In this document: positions 25,011 to 34,672 of the stretch, piece after piece
How the letters are laid out: every line of letters begins with the position of its first letter
Position numbering within the stretch: position 1 is the first letter of the stretch
NCBI GenBank assembly: GCA_016282015.1
Contig: JAEEJS010000069.1
Span: forward strand, 1-48,646
Reading direction: 5' to 3'
Origin: Bacteroidales bacterium
GTDB taxonomy: Bacteria; Bacteroidota; Bacteroidia; Bacteroidales; F082
Length of the DNA: 48,646 nt
The notes under the pieces: generated by a model
What the model was told of the DNA's origin: nothing
Seen by the model: the letters and a program-made list of their open reading frames with translations, nothing else
The model's database searches: none
Position numbers and translations under genes: made by a program

Positions 25011-25040
25011 TTGCCCTTATGAAATAAATTGTTATTTTTG
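25011..25040 (+). promoter_or_regulatory. Promoter of rho
   Basis: TTG (25011-25013), a 19-base spacer and TATTTTTG (25033-25040) form a -33/-7 pair. The predicted leader to the ATG at 25130 is about 83 bases, longer than most here, and contains a small upstream reading frame (25059-25151). Confidence 0.65.
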
Positions 25041-25129
25041 CAACGTCAAATAAACACAATGACCATTTGTTATTGTTCCATTTCGAGGGACAGTTCAGCC
25101 CCGAAAATTTCAAGGATAAATTATTTTTT

Positions 25130-26932
25130 ATGTACGACATTTACGAATTAAACGACAAATCACTTGCCGAGCTCAAGGAGATAGGTATAAAGCTTGGAGT
25201 GGATGATGTCAATGTGCCGAAGGAAAACTTGGTATTCAGTATTCTTAACCGCCAAGCTGAGTCGGAAAATCAGGCAGCCCCTAAGCCCAAAGGACGTCCG
25301 GGAAGAAAGAAAAAAGTAGTTGAGGCAGAAGAAGTTGCAGTTGAAGCGGCTCCTGTCGATCCTGCTGCAAAACCGACTCACAAGAGAGGTCCTAAAGCGG
25401 CCGCTGAACCTGCACAGGAAGCTGCTCCGGAAGTTCCGGAAGCCCCGGCAGAAGCTGTTGCCGAAGCGGCATCAGAGGCTCCGCGCCGTGGCCGTCGCCC
25501 AAGAATCGGAAAGCGCACCGACGTGATTAAGACTACCTTCGACAACAATACAAACGAAGATAAAGCGGCATATCATGTATCATATCCGCGTCCGAAACCG
25601 GCAGTGGTGGACGTGGCCAACGAGATATTGAACGAGAACAACGAGGAAGAGCCTGAAACTGAGATGGTAGCTCCGATTGAACCGGTATTGCCGATGTTTG
25701 AGGAAAAGCAAGCCAGCTACGAGGTCCGTCCACAAAAGACGTATCACGAGGAGCAGCCCAACCAGCAGCCCAAACCTCAGGAGCCTCCGCGACACGAAGA
25801 GCTCATTTCGGAGTTCGACGGCGTGGTGCAGGCTGAAGGCGTGCTCGAAATCATGCCCGACGGCTTCGGATTCCTCCGTTCGGCCGACTACAACTATCTC
25901 AACTCACCTGATGACATCTACGTCTCACAGTCGCAGATAAAGCTGTTCGGTCTCAAGACAGGCGACACCATTCTCGGAATGATACGTCCTCCAAAGAACG
26001 GCGAGAAGTTCTTCCCGCTGGTGAAAGTCGACAAGATCAACGGACGTAACCCTGACGAGGTGCGCGACCGTATCCCGTTCGACTTCCTCACCCCTCTGTT
26101 CCCTGACGAGAAGTTCAAACTCACAGGACACCAGGGCGGCACAGTGTCTACACGTATCATGGACCTCTTCGCCCCCATCGGCAAAGGTCAGCGCGGTTTG
26201 ATAGTCGCACAGCCCAAGACAGGTAAAACAGTGTTGCTGAAGGAAGTGGCCAACGCCATTGCGGCCAACCACCCCGAGGTATACCTTATTATATTGTTGA
26301 TTGACGAACGTCCTGAAGAGGTCACCGACATGGCTCGCAGCGTAAAAGCCGAAGTCATTTCCTCAACCTTCGACGAGCCGGCCGACAAACACGTGAAGAT
26401 AGCCAACATAGTGCTCGAGAAGGCCAAACGTTTGACCGAATGCGGTCACGATGTGGTGATTCTGCTCGACTCCATGACCCGTCTGGCACGTGCCTACAAC
26501 ACAGTGTCACCGGCATCGGGCAAGGTGCTTTCGGGCGGTGTCGAAGCCAATGCATTGCAGAAGCCTAAACGTTTCTTCGGCGCTGCACGTAACATTGAAG
26601 GCGGCGGCTCACTGACCATCCTTGCCACAGCCCTCATCGACACAGGCTCCAAGATGGATGAAGTCATCTTCGAAGAGTTCAAGGGTACAGGTAACATGGA
26701 GTTGCAGCTCGACCGTCGTCTGTCGAACAAGCGCATCTACCCTGCCATCGACATTGTGGCATCAGGTACGCGTCGTGACGACCTGCTGGTGGACGAACGC
26801 ACTCTGGCACGCGTCTGGGCTCTGCGCAACCACTTCGCCGACATGACACCAGTCGAAGCCATGGAATTCCTCAAAGACAGGATTTCCAAGACCATCTCAA
26901 ACGAAGAATTCTTGGCAACTATCGACAAATAA
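25130..26932 (+). CDS. rho: Transcription termination factor Rho with long N-terminal insertion
   Basis: From ATG 25130 the product has 600 residues, against about 420 in E. coli. Residues 1-46 form the Rho N-terminal helical domain ([16 protein letters not shown]). About residues 47-225 are an Ala/Pro/Glu/Arg-rich, low-complexity insertion. The cold-shock RNA-binding domain follows ([14 protein letters not shown]), then the RecA-type ATPase with Walker A Q-P-K-T-G-K-T (about 361-367), [10 protein letters not shown], and Walker [10 protein letters not shown]. Rho is a hexameric RNA translocase that ends untranslated transcripts. Codons from 25067 are in frame but add residues foreign to the family, so 25130 is chosen. 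Confidence 0.96.
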   Translation: MYDIYELNDKSLAELKEIGIKLGVDDVNVPKENLVFSILNRQAESENQAAPKPKGRPGRKKKVVEAEEVAVEAAPVDPAAKPTHKRGPKAAAEPAQEAAPEVPEAPAEAVAEAASEAPRRGRRPRIGKRTDVIKTTFDNNTNEDKAAYHVSYPRPKPAVVDVANEILNENNEEEPETEMVAPIEPVLPMFEEKQASYEVRPQKTYHEEQPNQQPKPQEPPRHEELISEFDGVVQAEGVLEIMPDGFGFLRSADYNYLNSPDDIYVSQSQIKLFGLKTGDTILGMIRPPKNGEKFFPLVKVDKINGRNPDEVRDRIPFDFLTPLFPDEKFKLTGHQGGTVSTRIMDLFAPIGKGQRGLIVAQPKTGKTVLLKEVANAIAANHPEVYLIILLIDERPEEVTDMARSVKAEVISSTFDEPADKHVKIANIVLEKAKRLTECGHDVVILLDSMTRLARAYNTVSPASGKVLSGGVEANALQKPKRFFGAARNIEGGGSLTILATALIDTGSKMDEVIFEEFKGTGNMELQLDRRLSNKRIYPAIDIVASGTRRDDLLVDERTLARVWALRNHFADMTPVEAMEFLKDRISKTISNEEFLATIDK

Positions 26933-26950
26933 TAAAGTCTCTGAGTCGTA

Positions 26951-27277
26951 ATGTTAAGGGAAACCATAAGGAAGTACAGGAGTTACGCATTCATCACGCA
27001 AAGACAGATGGCCAATCTGTTGGGCATTTCGGTGACCAAGTATCATCGCAAGGAAAACGGGTTGTGCTGCATAGAGCGAGACGAAGTGATTAAGATAGCC
27101 AAAATCCTTAAGCTTAACGAGAAAGACCTTCTGACTCAATGGATGGCCGACAATCTCTACGAATTGGTTACTTACGACAACGAACTTATGGAGAAGGCTC
27201 TCAAATTGGTGAAGGAAAACCTTGACCATTACGACAATTCGATATGCGATAAGGCAATGCAAAAAAGAGTGAGATGA
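26951..27277 (+). CDS. XRE-family helix-turn-helix protein
   Basis: The 108-residue protein begins with a Cro/CI-type helix-turn-helix: L-R-E-T-I-R-K-Y-R, F-I-T-Q-R-Q-M-A-N-L-L-G-I-S, then Y-H-R-K-E-N-G (recognition and following helix) to about residue 65. The remainder is helical with no recognised effector domain. It is a probable small DNA-binding regulator whose target is unknown. It lies 18 bases after rho and 22 bases before the Na/Pi cotransporter gene, all on the same strand, so control of one of these neighbours is possible but not shown. Confidence 0.82.
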   Translation: MLRETIRKYRSYAFITQRQMANLLGISVTKYHRKENGLCCIERDEVIKIAKILKLNEKDLLTQWMADNLYELVTYDNELMEKALKLVKENLDHYDNSICDKAMQKRVR

Positions 27278-27299
27278 TTTTTCAAATACAAACGGATAA

Positions 27300-29015
27300 A
27301 TGAGCATTTACGTTTTTATTAAACTTTTAGGCTGTCTGGCATTGCTGATGTACGGTATGAAAGCCATGAGTGATGCTCTTCAGAAAATGGCCGGTCCTCA
27401 GCTGCGTCACGTTCTGAGCACTATGACAACCAACCGCATCACCGGTATGTTGACCGGAGTTTTCATCACAGCGGCAGTGCAGTCGTCGACGGCAACCACT
27501 CTGATGACGGTGTCGTTTGTCAACGCCGGATTGCTGACTCTGGCACAGTCCATCTCGGTAATCATGGGCGCCCACATCGGTACCACAGTGACTGCCTGGA
27601 TTATGTCGCTGGGCTTTTCGTTCAACATCACCGACTTTGTGTTTCCCGCGTTTTTCGTAGGAATCATACTGCTGTATTTGAAAAAACGCCGCATCATAGG
27701 CGACTTTCTGTTTGGTATTGCCTTCCTGTTCCTGGGTCTGAGCACCTTGAAGGACACCGGTTTCTCCGTAGTTCAAAACCCTGAAGCCAATGCAGCCATC
27801 AGCGCTTTCTTCGAGCGTTTCAACGACCCTAACTTCTTGAACACCTTATTCTTCCTGTTCATGGGATCTCTGTTGACTCTGCTTGTTCAGTCGAGTGCTG
27901 CCATTATGGCTATCACCATGATTTTGTGCTCCACCGGAGTTCTGCATATAGATCAGGGTGTTATGCTTGTGTTGGGTGAAAACATTGGCACAACCATCAC
28001 CGCCAACATAGTGGCCATGGGCGCCAACACTCAAGCCAGGCGAGCGGCTTTCGCCCACTTGAGCATCAATGTGGTGGGTGTTATTTGGGCTTTGATTCTA
28101 CTGCAGCCACTTGTCAATCTGGTGTGCCATATCGTGGGCTTCGACAGATACATGACGCCTGACAATCCGGGTTACGCCGCCAATCTAGCCATGATATCGG
28201 TGGTTTTGGCATCCTTCCACTCAGCTTTCAATATCACAAACACTTTGCTGCAGATAGGTTTCGTCCACACCATTGAGCGTTTCGTCTGCAGAGTTATTAA
28301 GCCTAAAGTATCTGAGGAAGACGAGGAATCGAAGTTGAAATACATAACTGGCGGATTGCTTTCAACCGCTGAGCTTTCCATTCTTCAAGCCCAGAAAGAG
28401 ATAAGCCTGTTCGCCGCACGTACCAACAAGATGTTCAACTTCATCCCCACCCTGCTGTTTGACACCAAAAACGACGAGGATTTCAGCAAGCTATTCTCCA
28501 GAATCGAGAAATACGAAGGCATTTCGGACAATATGGAGATTGAGATTGCCAACTACCTGAACAAGGTGACAGCCGGACATTTGAGTGACGAAAGTAAGAC
28601 ACAAATCCGTTACATGCTGCGTGAGGTAGGCGAACTTGAAAGTATTGGCGACAGCTGCTACAACCTGGCTCGCACCATCAATCAGAAACACACCAAGAAC
28701 GAGCATTTCACCGACGAGCAGAAGGTGCACATCCGCCACATGTTCGAGCTGGACAACAAGGCTCTGGAGCACATGCAGAAGGTGCTTGACGACGACCAGA
28801 ACATAGTCGACATTAACGAGTCGTTGAATATAGAAAACGAAATCAACAACTACCGCACACAGCTCAAGGAGGCCAATGTTACCGACATCAACGAGCACCG
28901 CTACAACTATCAAGCCGGTGTGCAGTATATGGACATCATCTGTGAGAGCGAGAAACTGGGCGACTACGCTATCAACGTAGTCGAGGCTCACGCTCACAAG
29001 AAGCTGACAGCATAA
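27300..29015 (+). CDS. Na/Pi cotransporter family protein with PhoU-like domain
   Basis: The 571-residue protein is a NptA/PhoU-fusion type sodium-phosphate cotransporter. The membrane part (residues 1-330) holds two inverted repeats each with the Q-S-S signature: T-A-A-V-Q-S-S-T-A-T-T near residue 55-65 and L-L-V-Q-S-S-A-A-I-M near 195-204, plus G-A-H-I-G-T-T-V-T and G-E-N-I-G-T-T-I-T. The C-terminal 200 residues are helical and PhoU-like (R-E-V-G-E-L-E-S-I-G-D and S-E-K-L-G-D-Y-A-I-N-V). It would import or balance phosphate at the inner membrane; members of this family are not all tested. It ends in a strong bidirectional terminator. Confidence 0.92.
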   Translation: MSIYVFIKLLGCLALLMYGMKAMSDALQKMAGPQLRHVLSTMTTNRITGMLTGVFITAAVQSSTATTLMTVSFVNAGLLTLAQSISVIMGAHIGTTVTAWIMSLGFSFNITDFVFPAFFVGIILLYLKKRRIIGDFLFGIAFLFLGLSTLKDTGFSVVQNPEANAAISAFFERFNDPNFLNTLFFLFMGSLLTLLVQSSAAIMAITMILCSTGVLHIDQGVMLVLGENIGTTITANIVAMGANTQARRAAFAHLSINVVGVIWALILLQPLVNLVCHIVGFDRYMTPDNPGYAANLAMISVVLASFHSAFNITNTLLQIGFVHTIERFVCRVIKPKVSEEDEESKLKYITGGLLSTAELSILQAQKEISLFAARTNKMFNFIPTLLFDTKNDEDFSKLFSRIEKYEGISDNMEIEIANYLNKVTAGHLSDESKTQIRYMLREVGELESIGDSCYNLARTINQKHTKNEHFTDEQKVHIRHMFELDNKALEHMQKVLDDDQNIVDINESLNIENEINNYRTQLKEANVTDINEHRYNYQAGVQYMDIICESEKLGDYAINVVEAHAHKKLTA

Positions 29016-29049
29016 AAAAATCCGGCGGGTTCCCCGCCGGATTTTTCTT
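29016..29049. terminator. Bidirectional rho-independent terminator
   Basis: Arms 29016-29029 and 29033-29046 pair perfectly (core TCCGGCGGG/CCCGCCGGA) around a three-base loop, with A-run and T-run flanks. It separates the convergent Na/Pi gene (ends 29015) and the exported cassette (ends 29063). Confidence 0.93.
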
Positions 29050-29062
29050 TATAAAACTTACC

Positions 29063-30040
29063 TTACTTTTTCTTTCCCCACCATTTATGGATTGAGATGA
29101 GGCTGTAGTGGCGTTTCTTGCTCTTGGCTTCTGCCACGGCAACTTCCTTGGCAGCTTCTATCCTAGCCTGTTCGGCATTGGCAGCGTTCTGCTGTTTTTG
29201 CATCTGGTATTCCCAAGCCTGCTGGTCACTTTCCTTGATACGGTTTTCCATCTGGTTGAACAATACCGTAGCTTCGGCATAAGCCTTGCTCTGAGGGTTG
29301 ATCTGAACGAGGTAGGCACCGGCTTTTTCGGCTGCTGCTCTGTTCTGACCTTTAGTCCATTCGCTTCTGGCCTGGCTGAGCAAGATATCCCCTTCCTCAT
29401 CTATCTTCTTCTGATAGACTTTTGCGGCCTCGGCCATGCTTCTGGCATAGCATTCCTCACAGATGTCAGGCACGCGAGTCAGCTCGAATATGGCATCGTC
29501 GTACTGCTGATTGTTTGACAGATGCTGTGCTTCAGAAATTATGAAGTTGCATTTGGTGTTATAGTAATTGACGATGTTATCCTTGGCTATAGCTATCATT
29601 CTCTTGAAAGTCGGGTCGTTGACCTTTATCTTTTTGATAGCGCTCAAATAAGCCTTGTCCTTAGTGTCGTCAGCACCCTTCACTGTGATAGAGCCCTGTG
29701 AGAACAAGGTTCCGTCTATGCCGTCGCCAATGAAGAAGCTCACCTCCAACTCAACAACGTGCATCACGGGAGCTGTGGCTGTGGTTTCAGAACCGAGTTC
29801 ATTGACATTGGCTGTCATGATGAAACGTTCACCATCCGAGCTACCCAGACCGTTTTTGAGAATGGCTTTGCTCATTCTGTCAAGAAGAATGTTTTGGGCT
29901 GCTACCGGGATATCCATCTCCGGATCCATGAAAGCCGTAATGCAGATACGCTGCTTGTCATCCAATGTGGAAGCCTTATCCTGCGCAAACAACGGCATGG
30001 CAAAGAATAAGGTGCAGGCTATAATCAATAACTTTTTCAT
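29063..30040 (-). CDS. Exported protein of unknown function, third gene of envelope cassette
   Basis: The 325-residue product has a signal peptide (through L-F-A-Q, about residue 19). Residues 25-150 contain I-C-I-T-A-F-M-D-P-E-M with a following helix (A-Q-N-I-L-L-D-R-M-S-K-A-I) and an R-F-I-M-T-A-N-V strand, loosely like the CsgG/FlgT fold of secretion-channel lipoproteins; this is a weak resemblance. Residues 170-300 are helical and TPR-like, with a C-E-E-C pair, and the tail is Ala/Glu/Gln-rich coiled coil ending in basic residues. It starts 2 bases after the stop of the previous gene, so it is cotranscribed with the two exported proteins upstream, and it ends at the terminator. Confidence 0.78.
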   Translation of the reverse strand: MKKLLIIACTLFFAMPLFAQDKASTLDDKQRICITAFMDPEMDIPVAAQNILLDRMSKAILKNGLGSSDGERFIMTANVNELGSETTATAPVMHVVELEVSFFIGDGIDGTLFSQGSITVKGADDTKDKAYLSAIKKIKVNDPTFKRMIAIAKDNIVNYYNTKCNFIISEAQHLSNNQQYDDAIFELTRVPDICEECYARSMAEAAKVYQKKIDEEGDILLSQARSEWTKGQNRAAAEKAGAYLVQINPQSKAYAEATVLFNQMENRIKESDQQAWEYQMQKQQNAANAEQARIEAAKEVAVAEAKSKKRHYSLISIHKWWGKKK

Positions 30041-30042
30041 AA

Positions 30043-31470
30043 TTATTCCTCCTCTGTTGCGTCAATTCCTAATGTAATGAACACTTTGCCGACTCCGCGT
30101 GGCTCAACACGGCACGGTTCGCCGGAAATCTCGGTGATGTAAGCTGCCAGACCGTCGCCAAAGTCCTTAGCATACTGGGCAACTGTGGTGGTCTTGCCTG
30201 TTCTTCTGTTTTTCTTCTCTTTGAAGAGCGGGATGTGCACCTGTGAGAATTTGAGTTTGTTGGCTGTAGCCTGGTCGGTGGCAAAGCTGGTACCTTCCAC
30301 AACTTCCGATTCGATGTAGTCAGCTATGATGACCGAGAGCTTGTCGCCATCGAAGGTGGTATTATAGCTGGTGCTGCACGAAGCGAATCTGTCGCACACA
30401 ACAACAATCTCGCGGCCTTCCTTAGCCATGATGGCGAATTTCTCGTTGATCTGGCTCAAGAAATGATCCTGAATGTTCTGTATGGCTTCCTTCAACTGGT
30501 TCACCATCTGGGCGTTGCCCGACACTGCTGTGCCACGGGCCACGTTCGAGAAGAGAGCCTTGTTGGTGGCTGCATCGTACACTCCGATGTTGAACTCCAC
30601 ATACTGTTTGCCTGCCTCGTTTTTGACACGGTAGTCAAACTCTATGCGCATATCGGCACGCACGGCCGATTCCAACATATCCTTCATGGTGGCGGCCTTC
30701 TCATTGCCGTATTCCTCAGCTGCGTCATAAGCGCGGTTGGTCTTGTACTCGTTGAGTTCCTGACGCAGGTCGTTCATGTCGAATCCGGCCTTGCTCATGA
30801 AGCCCTCGAAAGCTGTTATCATGTCGCGCATATTTTCGTCAGATAAAGCCTTGTCGTAGTCGACATTGCCATACTGGTCGGTATAACCGCCCTTCTTGCA
30901 CCATTCATCAGATGGGAAGATGATCATCTTCGGTTTGGCCACACCCTGAAGGTCGGCTGCAAAGGCTTTCACCTTACCGTTATCGACGAGATATTTCTTC
31001 AGTGCATCGTAGTTCACCTGCACTTTCAGGTGAACCTGGAAAAAGCCTTTTCCGAGGTCAACCACATCCTTACCCTCTGGTTTGATGGTACTACGGTTGG
31101 TTATGAAACTCAGATACATGCCATCCGGAGCGAAGAAGTTGTCGAAGAACTCTTCATCTTCAGGTTTAGGCTCCATAGCGTCGTACAAGGCCGGCACGCC
31201 CTCGGCTTGAGGTGTTCCGGGAATGTTTTTGAATATGCAAGCATGTATGGCATTCTGCTGAGCCTGAAACACAGCACCCTCTATCTTTTTGCCGGTACCC
31301 GACACATAGATATACTTGGTTCCTGTAGTTCCCACTGCTATGACCTGTGCGTCATAGTTCTGCGGGTTGGTGAATATAGCGGCGCGTTTTTTCTTTTGAG
31401 ATTGCGCGAAGCCTTCCAACGATGTTAATGCGAGCAGAAAGGCCAATGTTACTAATAAGATTTTTTTCAT
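30043..31470 (-). CDS. Exported DUF6175-like protein, second gene of envelope cassette
   Basis: The chosen ATG at 31470 opens a clear signal peptide (M-K-K-I-L-L-V-T-L ... G-F-A-Q); the frame extends to 31503, which would place extra residues before it. The mature part is soluble and mixed alpha/beta. An early T-K-Y-I-Y-V-S-G-T-G-K-K ... A-Q-Q-N-A-I-H-A-C stretch resembles the domain of LPP20/FlgT-like periplasmic proteins. A central Glu/Ala-rich helical region and a C-terminal I-V-V-V-C-D-R-F-A-S-C-S domain follow. I believe this matches Bacteroidota DUF6175 proteins, from memory. It lies 23 bases after the outer-membrane gene and 2 bases before the third gene. Confidence 0.75.
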   Translation of the reverse strand: MKKILLVTLAFLLALTSLEGFAQSQKKKRAAIFTNPQNYDAQVIAVGTTGTKYIYVSGTGKKIEGAVFQAQQNAIHACIFKNIPGTPQAEGVPALYDAMEPKPEDEEFFDNFFAPDGMYLSFITNRSTIKPEGKDVVDLGKGFFQVHLKVQVNYDALKKYLVDNGKVKAFAADLQGVAKPKMIIFPSDEWCKKGGYTDQYGNVDYDKALSDENMRDMITAFEGFMSKAGFDMNDLRQELNEYKTNRAYDAAEEYGNEKAATMKDMLESAVRADMRIEFDYRVKNEAGKQYVEFNIGVYDAATNKALFSNVARGTAVSGNAQMVNQLKEAIQNIQDHFLSQINEKFAIMAKEGREIVVVCDRFASCSTSYNTTFDGDKLSVIIADYIESEVVEGTSFATDQATANKLKFSQVHIPLFKEKKNRRTGKTTTVAQYAKDFGDGLAAYITEISGEPCRVEPRGVGKVFITLGIDATEEE

Positions 31471-31493
31471 AGCGTTTATTATTACATTGATAA

Positions 31494-33287
31494 TTAGAAG
31501 CAAAGTCTGACACCGCCGCCTATACCGAGACCGTTCTTGTGGCCGTAGCCGCAGTCTTTGAGATAGTCGTTGATGACTTTATATGAATCGAGGCCGTAAA
31601 TATTGACCGAATAGGTAACCTGGAAGTACAACTGCACTGGGTAGTAGATATTGAATGCAAAGCGCACACCTGGATCAAGATAGATGGAACCCTTTGTCTT
31701 GGTGTTGTCTTCCGTCATCTCCTCTTTTGGATTGAAATCTTCTATATAAGCCAATTCTTTCAACTTGTTCAGGCTCACGCTAGGTGAAAGGAATACGTCG
31801 GCGCCCACTCTCAAGTAAGGCTGAACCTCAAGGAAATGATAGAGCTTAACGCCGCACATATAACCGATACTGACGTTAAAATACATCACGCCTTTATCGA
31901 AAAGGAACTTTCCGTCATCACCTGTAATGTATGCATACTCACCATAATTATTATGACCTTCGAGCAATTTGCTGCCACTCATTACATCCAGACCGAAGTT
32001 CATGGTGAGGTACTGGCTGAAACCGCGTTTTTTGATATTCATAAGGAAGTCAACTCCTACGTTAGCCATTGAGAATGAGCCGAACAGTTTGTTGTTGTTA
32101 GGTTTGGCCAGGCTGGCGTTGTAGGTGTAGTCAAAACTGATGCTTATGCCGGCATCTTTCTTCTCCTTGAGTATCTCATTGCCTTTCAGAGGCTGTACGC
32201 CCGAAATTCTGTAGAAATAGGTGGAATCGGCCTTACCGTCGGCAACCCTGCGGTTGTCGGCCACCTCTGTGGCTCTGACGAAGCCCTTGCGTCTGAACTC
32301 ATTGGCTCCTTTCTTAGCGTTGTAGACCTGACCGTAGATACCGTAACGGTGTCCGTTGCGCACTCCCTCTTTGGTTCCGATCTTTGCAGTGATGAAAGGC
32401 TTGACAGTCTCACAGTCAATGGCTACCTGCCACTCCGGGATTGCCTTGACCAGCTTTTCGATTACGCTGTTAAAACCGCTGTTCACGGCATCAGCCAACT
32501 CGTCGCCGTAAGCTGTCACGCCATCGGCGGCATTGAGCGACATCAGAATGTCGAGGTTGTCGTAGGCATTCTTCTTGGCGGCTACTGTAGCAGCATCGTC
32601 AGTGTCGTATATCCACATCTCGCTCAACACTCTTGCGGCCACCTCATGAGCATCAGTAATCTTGAAGACATATCCTGCGATATTGGCTTTCCACTGTACT
32701 TTGGTTACGGTGTTGCCCTTGCTGTCTTTCACCTTCCTTTCCTCTCGGGTTGGGTTTTTCATGTCTATAACCACCACATAGCTTTTTTCCATGAGCATCT
32801 CACCGTTCTGGCCCATGGCGTCCACTTGAGTAAGCTGAGACTCCATGACATCCTTGTCGGTGGCGTTCCATTTACCGCGCTGGTCTAGAATCACACGGCT
32901 GAAACGGCCTTCCTTATCACGCTGGAGAATGTAGTTGAAAATCTGTTTGCCGACATCTTCGTCATTCAAACAGTTCACAATGCCTCTTGCAGTCATTGCA
33001 TCAGGTCTGAAGCCCTTTATGCTGTTAGTATTCTCAATAATACGGCTGGTTCTCAGTCTGATGGATTTTGTCGAAATCTCGTTTACGTCGAACTTACTAC
33101 CCATACTTTTGCTGAGTATGTTGGACTCGAACATGTTGTCATAGTTGTCGGCATAGGTAGTCACGACAAGAGAGACACTGTTGCGGTTGTATTCGGCAAA
33201 ATTACCGTCTGCTTCAACTATCCTCTGAGCGAACGCAGGCAAGCACAACAAGCATGTCATGCACAGTGTGATAAGTCTTCTTTTCAT
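31494..33287 (-). CDS. Exported protein with predicted C-terminal outer-membrane barrel, first gene of envelope cassette
   Basis: The 597-residue product has a signal peptide (through P-A-F-A-Q, about residue 20). Residues ~30-310 are a soluble mixed domain with D-M-K-N-P-T-R-E-E-R-K and a K-A-N-I-A-G-Y-V-F-K-I strand. Residues ~310-400 look like an SH3-like or beta region. The last ~200 residues alternate aromatic and polar residues like a beta barrel (L-F-G-S-F-S-M-A-N-V-G-V-D-F, Y-F-N-V-S-I-G-Y-M, D-P-G-V-R-F-A-F-N-I-Y-Y) and end G-G-G-V-R-L-C-F, with terminal Phe as in outer-membrane proteins. I recognise no named family. A promoter lies at 33310-33340. Confidence 0.75.
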   Translation of the reverse strand: MKRRLITLCMTCLLCLPAFAQRIVEADGNFAEYNRNSVSLVVTTYADNYDNMFESNILSKSMGSKFDVNEISTKSIRLRTSRIIENTNSIKGFRPDAMTARGIVNCLNDEDVGKQIFNYILQRDKEGRFSRVILDQRGKWNATDKDVMESQLTQVDAMGQNGEMLMEKSYVVVIDMKNPTREERKVKDSKGNTVTKVQWKANIAGYVFKITDAHEVAARVLSEMWIYDTDDAATVAAKKNAYDNLDILMSLNAADGVTAYGDELADAVNSGFNSVIEKLVKAIPEWQVAIDCETVKPFITAKIGTKEGVRNGHRYGIYGQVYNAKKGANEFRRKGFVRATEVADNRRVADGKADSTYFYRISGVQPLKGNEILKEKKDAGISISFDYTYNASLAKPNNNKLFGSFSMANVGVDFLMNIKKRGFSQYLTMNFGLDVMSGSKLLEGHNNYGEYAYITGDDGKFLFDKGVMYFNVSIGYMCGVKLYHFLEVQPYLRVGADVFLSPSVSLNKLKELAYIEDFNPKEEMTEDNTKTKGSIYLDPGVRFAFNIYYPVQLYFQVTYSVNIYGLDSYKVINDYLKDCGYGHKNGLGIGGGVRLCF

Positions 33288-33309
33288 AGTTTAATAATTA
33301 AATTGTTTG

Positions 33310-33340
33310 CAAATATAAAAATTTAAATAACATAAAGCAA
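33310..33340 (-). promoter_or_regulatory. Promoter of the exported three-gene cassette
   Basis: On the minus strand TTG (33340-33338), a 20-base spacer and TATATTTG (33317-33310) form a -33/-7 pair, 22 bases before the ATG at 33287. It separates the cassette from the efflux genes upstream. Confidence 0.62.
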
Positions 33341-33342
33341 TT

Positions 33343-34668
33343 TTATTTACCTGTCAGGTCGTGGTAACGGCGACGCGCTGACACGTAAGTGATCTGACGG
33401 TCAGTGATGGCGTTCTGTGCCTGCAACAGCAGAGTGTTAGCCTCAAGCACGTCGGTAAGTGTATTCAAACCCGCACGGTAATTGAGTTCTGCCAGACGGT
33501 AGTTTTCTGCGGCCATGTCCAAAGCAGCCTGATCCGATTCCATCAGCGATTCGGCCTCTATCATCTGGTTGTATGCCTGCTTTTCCTGCAACGACATCTT
33601 CTCTGTGAGATCTTGCTGCATAATCTCGAATTCTTCGATCTTGAGGTTATGCTCCTTGATTTTGTGCGATGTCTCCCACCAATTTGTAATAGGAACCTGC
33701 AAAGAAGCGAAGAACAAGGCATTGCCCTTGTAGTTTTTAATGGTATTACCGTACTGTACCATAGCGCCCACTCCAATTTGCGGCAGGGCCTCTCCTCTAG
33801 ACAATTTCTTGTTTAACTCCTCAGCATCGATTTGCATCTGCAAAAGCTGTATCTCAGGACGGATAAAGTTGTCGTTTTCGACGTATATATCGGCCACGGC
33901 CAGATCATTATCCAAGTTAAGACCTTCTTCAGGGTACTCAATGCCTATCTCTTGGCAAAGCAACTGCGAGGCCAGAACTATACCGTTGTTAAGCTGCAGC
34001 TGCAAAGCCTTGTATTTGTTACGTTCCAGAGCCACGCGCAGCTGGTCGTTCTTGGTAACCAAGCCGGCCTTAAGTGCAGTGTTGACAACACGGTCGAGTG
34101 AATCTATCAGGTTGAGGGCCGACTCCAGAGTGGCAACCTTTGCTTGAAGTCCGACCACCAGATAGTAGGTCGACTCAATGTTTTCCAACAAGTCGCGTTC
34201 CGATACCTCAGCCTTAAGCTCGGCAGCTTCTATGCCGAGTTTTGCAAGTTTGTTGCCCGAGCGCACACGTCCTCCGGCATAGACCGGCTGTAAAGCCAAA
34301 GCGCTGACGCTGTGTCCGTAGTGCATGAGATTGATTTCCTCAGGCACGTTCAAACCGACGTCTTCATTAAGATATTCGATGATAGTCTTCAAAATCTCTC
34401 CAAATTCGTCGTGCACATCATTTACACCATATTGTATAATAGGCTTTGCTGCATAATAGGCAAAATAGCCCAGGCTCACCTGTGGGAAATACTTGGTGTA
34501 TACCTGCTGTTTGACCTCCTGAGCCTTTTCTATCTCAATCTGATTGGTCTTGAACTGGGCATTATTGACTCTGGCCAAGGCGAAACACGAGTCAAGAGTA
34601 AGAACGTCTTGAGCCGACAAGCCTAAAGTCAGGCAGGCAAAAACAACAATCAAAATATATCTTTTCAT
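33343..34668 (-). CDS. TolC-family outer-membrane efflux protein
   Basis: The chosen ATG at 34668 opens a signal peptide (M-K-R-Y-I-L-I-V-V-F ... G-L-S-A-Q); the frame extends to 34725 inside the RND gene. The 441-residue product has the two-fold repeat of long helices and short strands of TolC proteins, for example L-T-L-D-S-C-F-A-L-A near the start, and the second-repeat A-E-N-Y-R-L-A-E-L-N-Y-R-A-G-L-N-T-L-T-D. TolC proteins form the outer-membrane tunnel of tripartite pumps. It is the last gene of the MFP-RND-OMF set, 4 bases after the RND stop. Confidence 0.93.
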   Translation of the reverse strand: MKRYILIVVFACLTLGLSAQDVLTLDSCFALARVNNAQFKTNQIEIEKAQEVKQQVYTKYFPQVSLGYFAYYAAKPIIQYGVNDVHDEFGEILKTIIEYLNEDVGLNVPEEINLMHYGHSVSALALQPVYAGGRVRSGNKLAKLGIEAAELKAEVSERDLLENIESTYYLVVGLQAKVATLESALNLIDSLDRVVNTALKAGLVTKNDQLRVALERNKYKALQLQLNNGIVLASQLLCQEIGIEYPEEGLNLDNDLAVADIYVENDNFIRPEIQLLQMQIDAEELNKKLSRGEALPQIGVGAMVQYGNTIKNYKGNALFFASLQVPITNWWETSHKIKEHNLKIEEFEIMQQDLTEKMSLQEKQAYNQMIEAESLMESDQAALDMAAENYRLAELNYRAGLNTLTDVLEANTLLLQAQNAITDRQITYVSARRRYHDLTGK

Positions 34669-34672
34669 AGCG

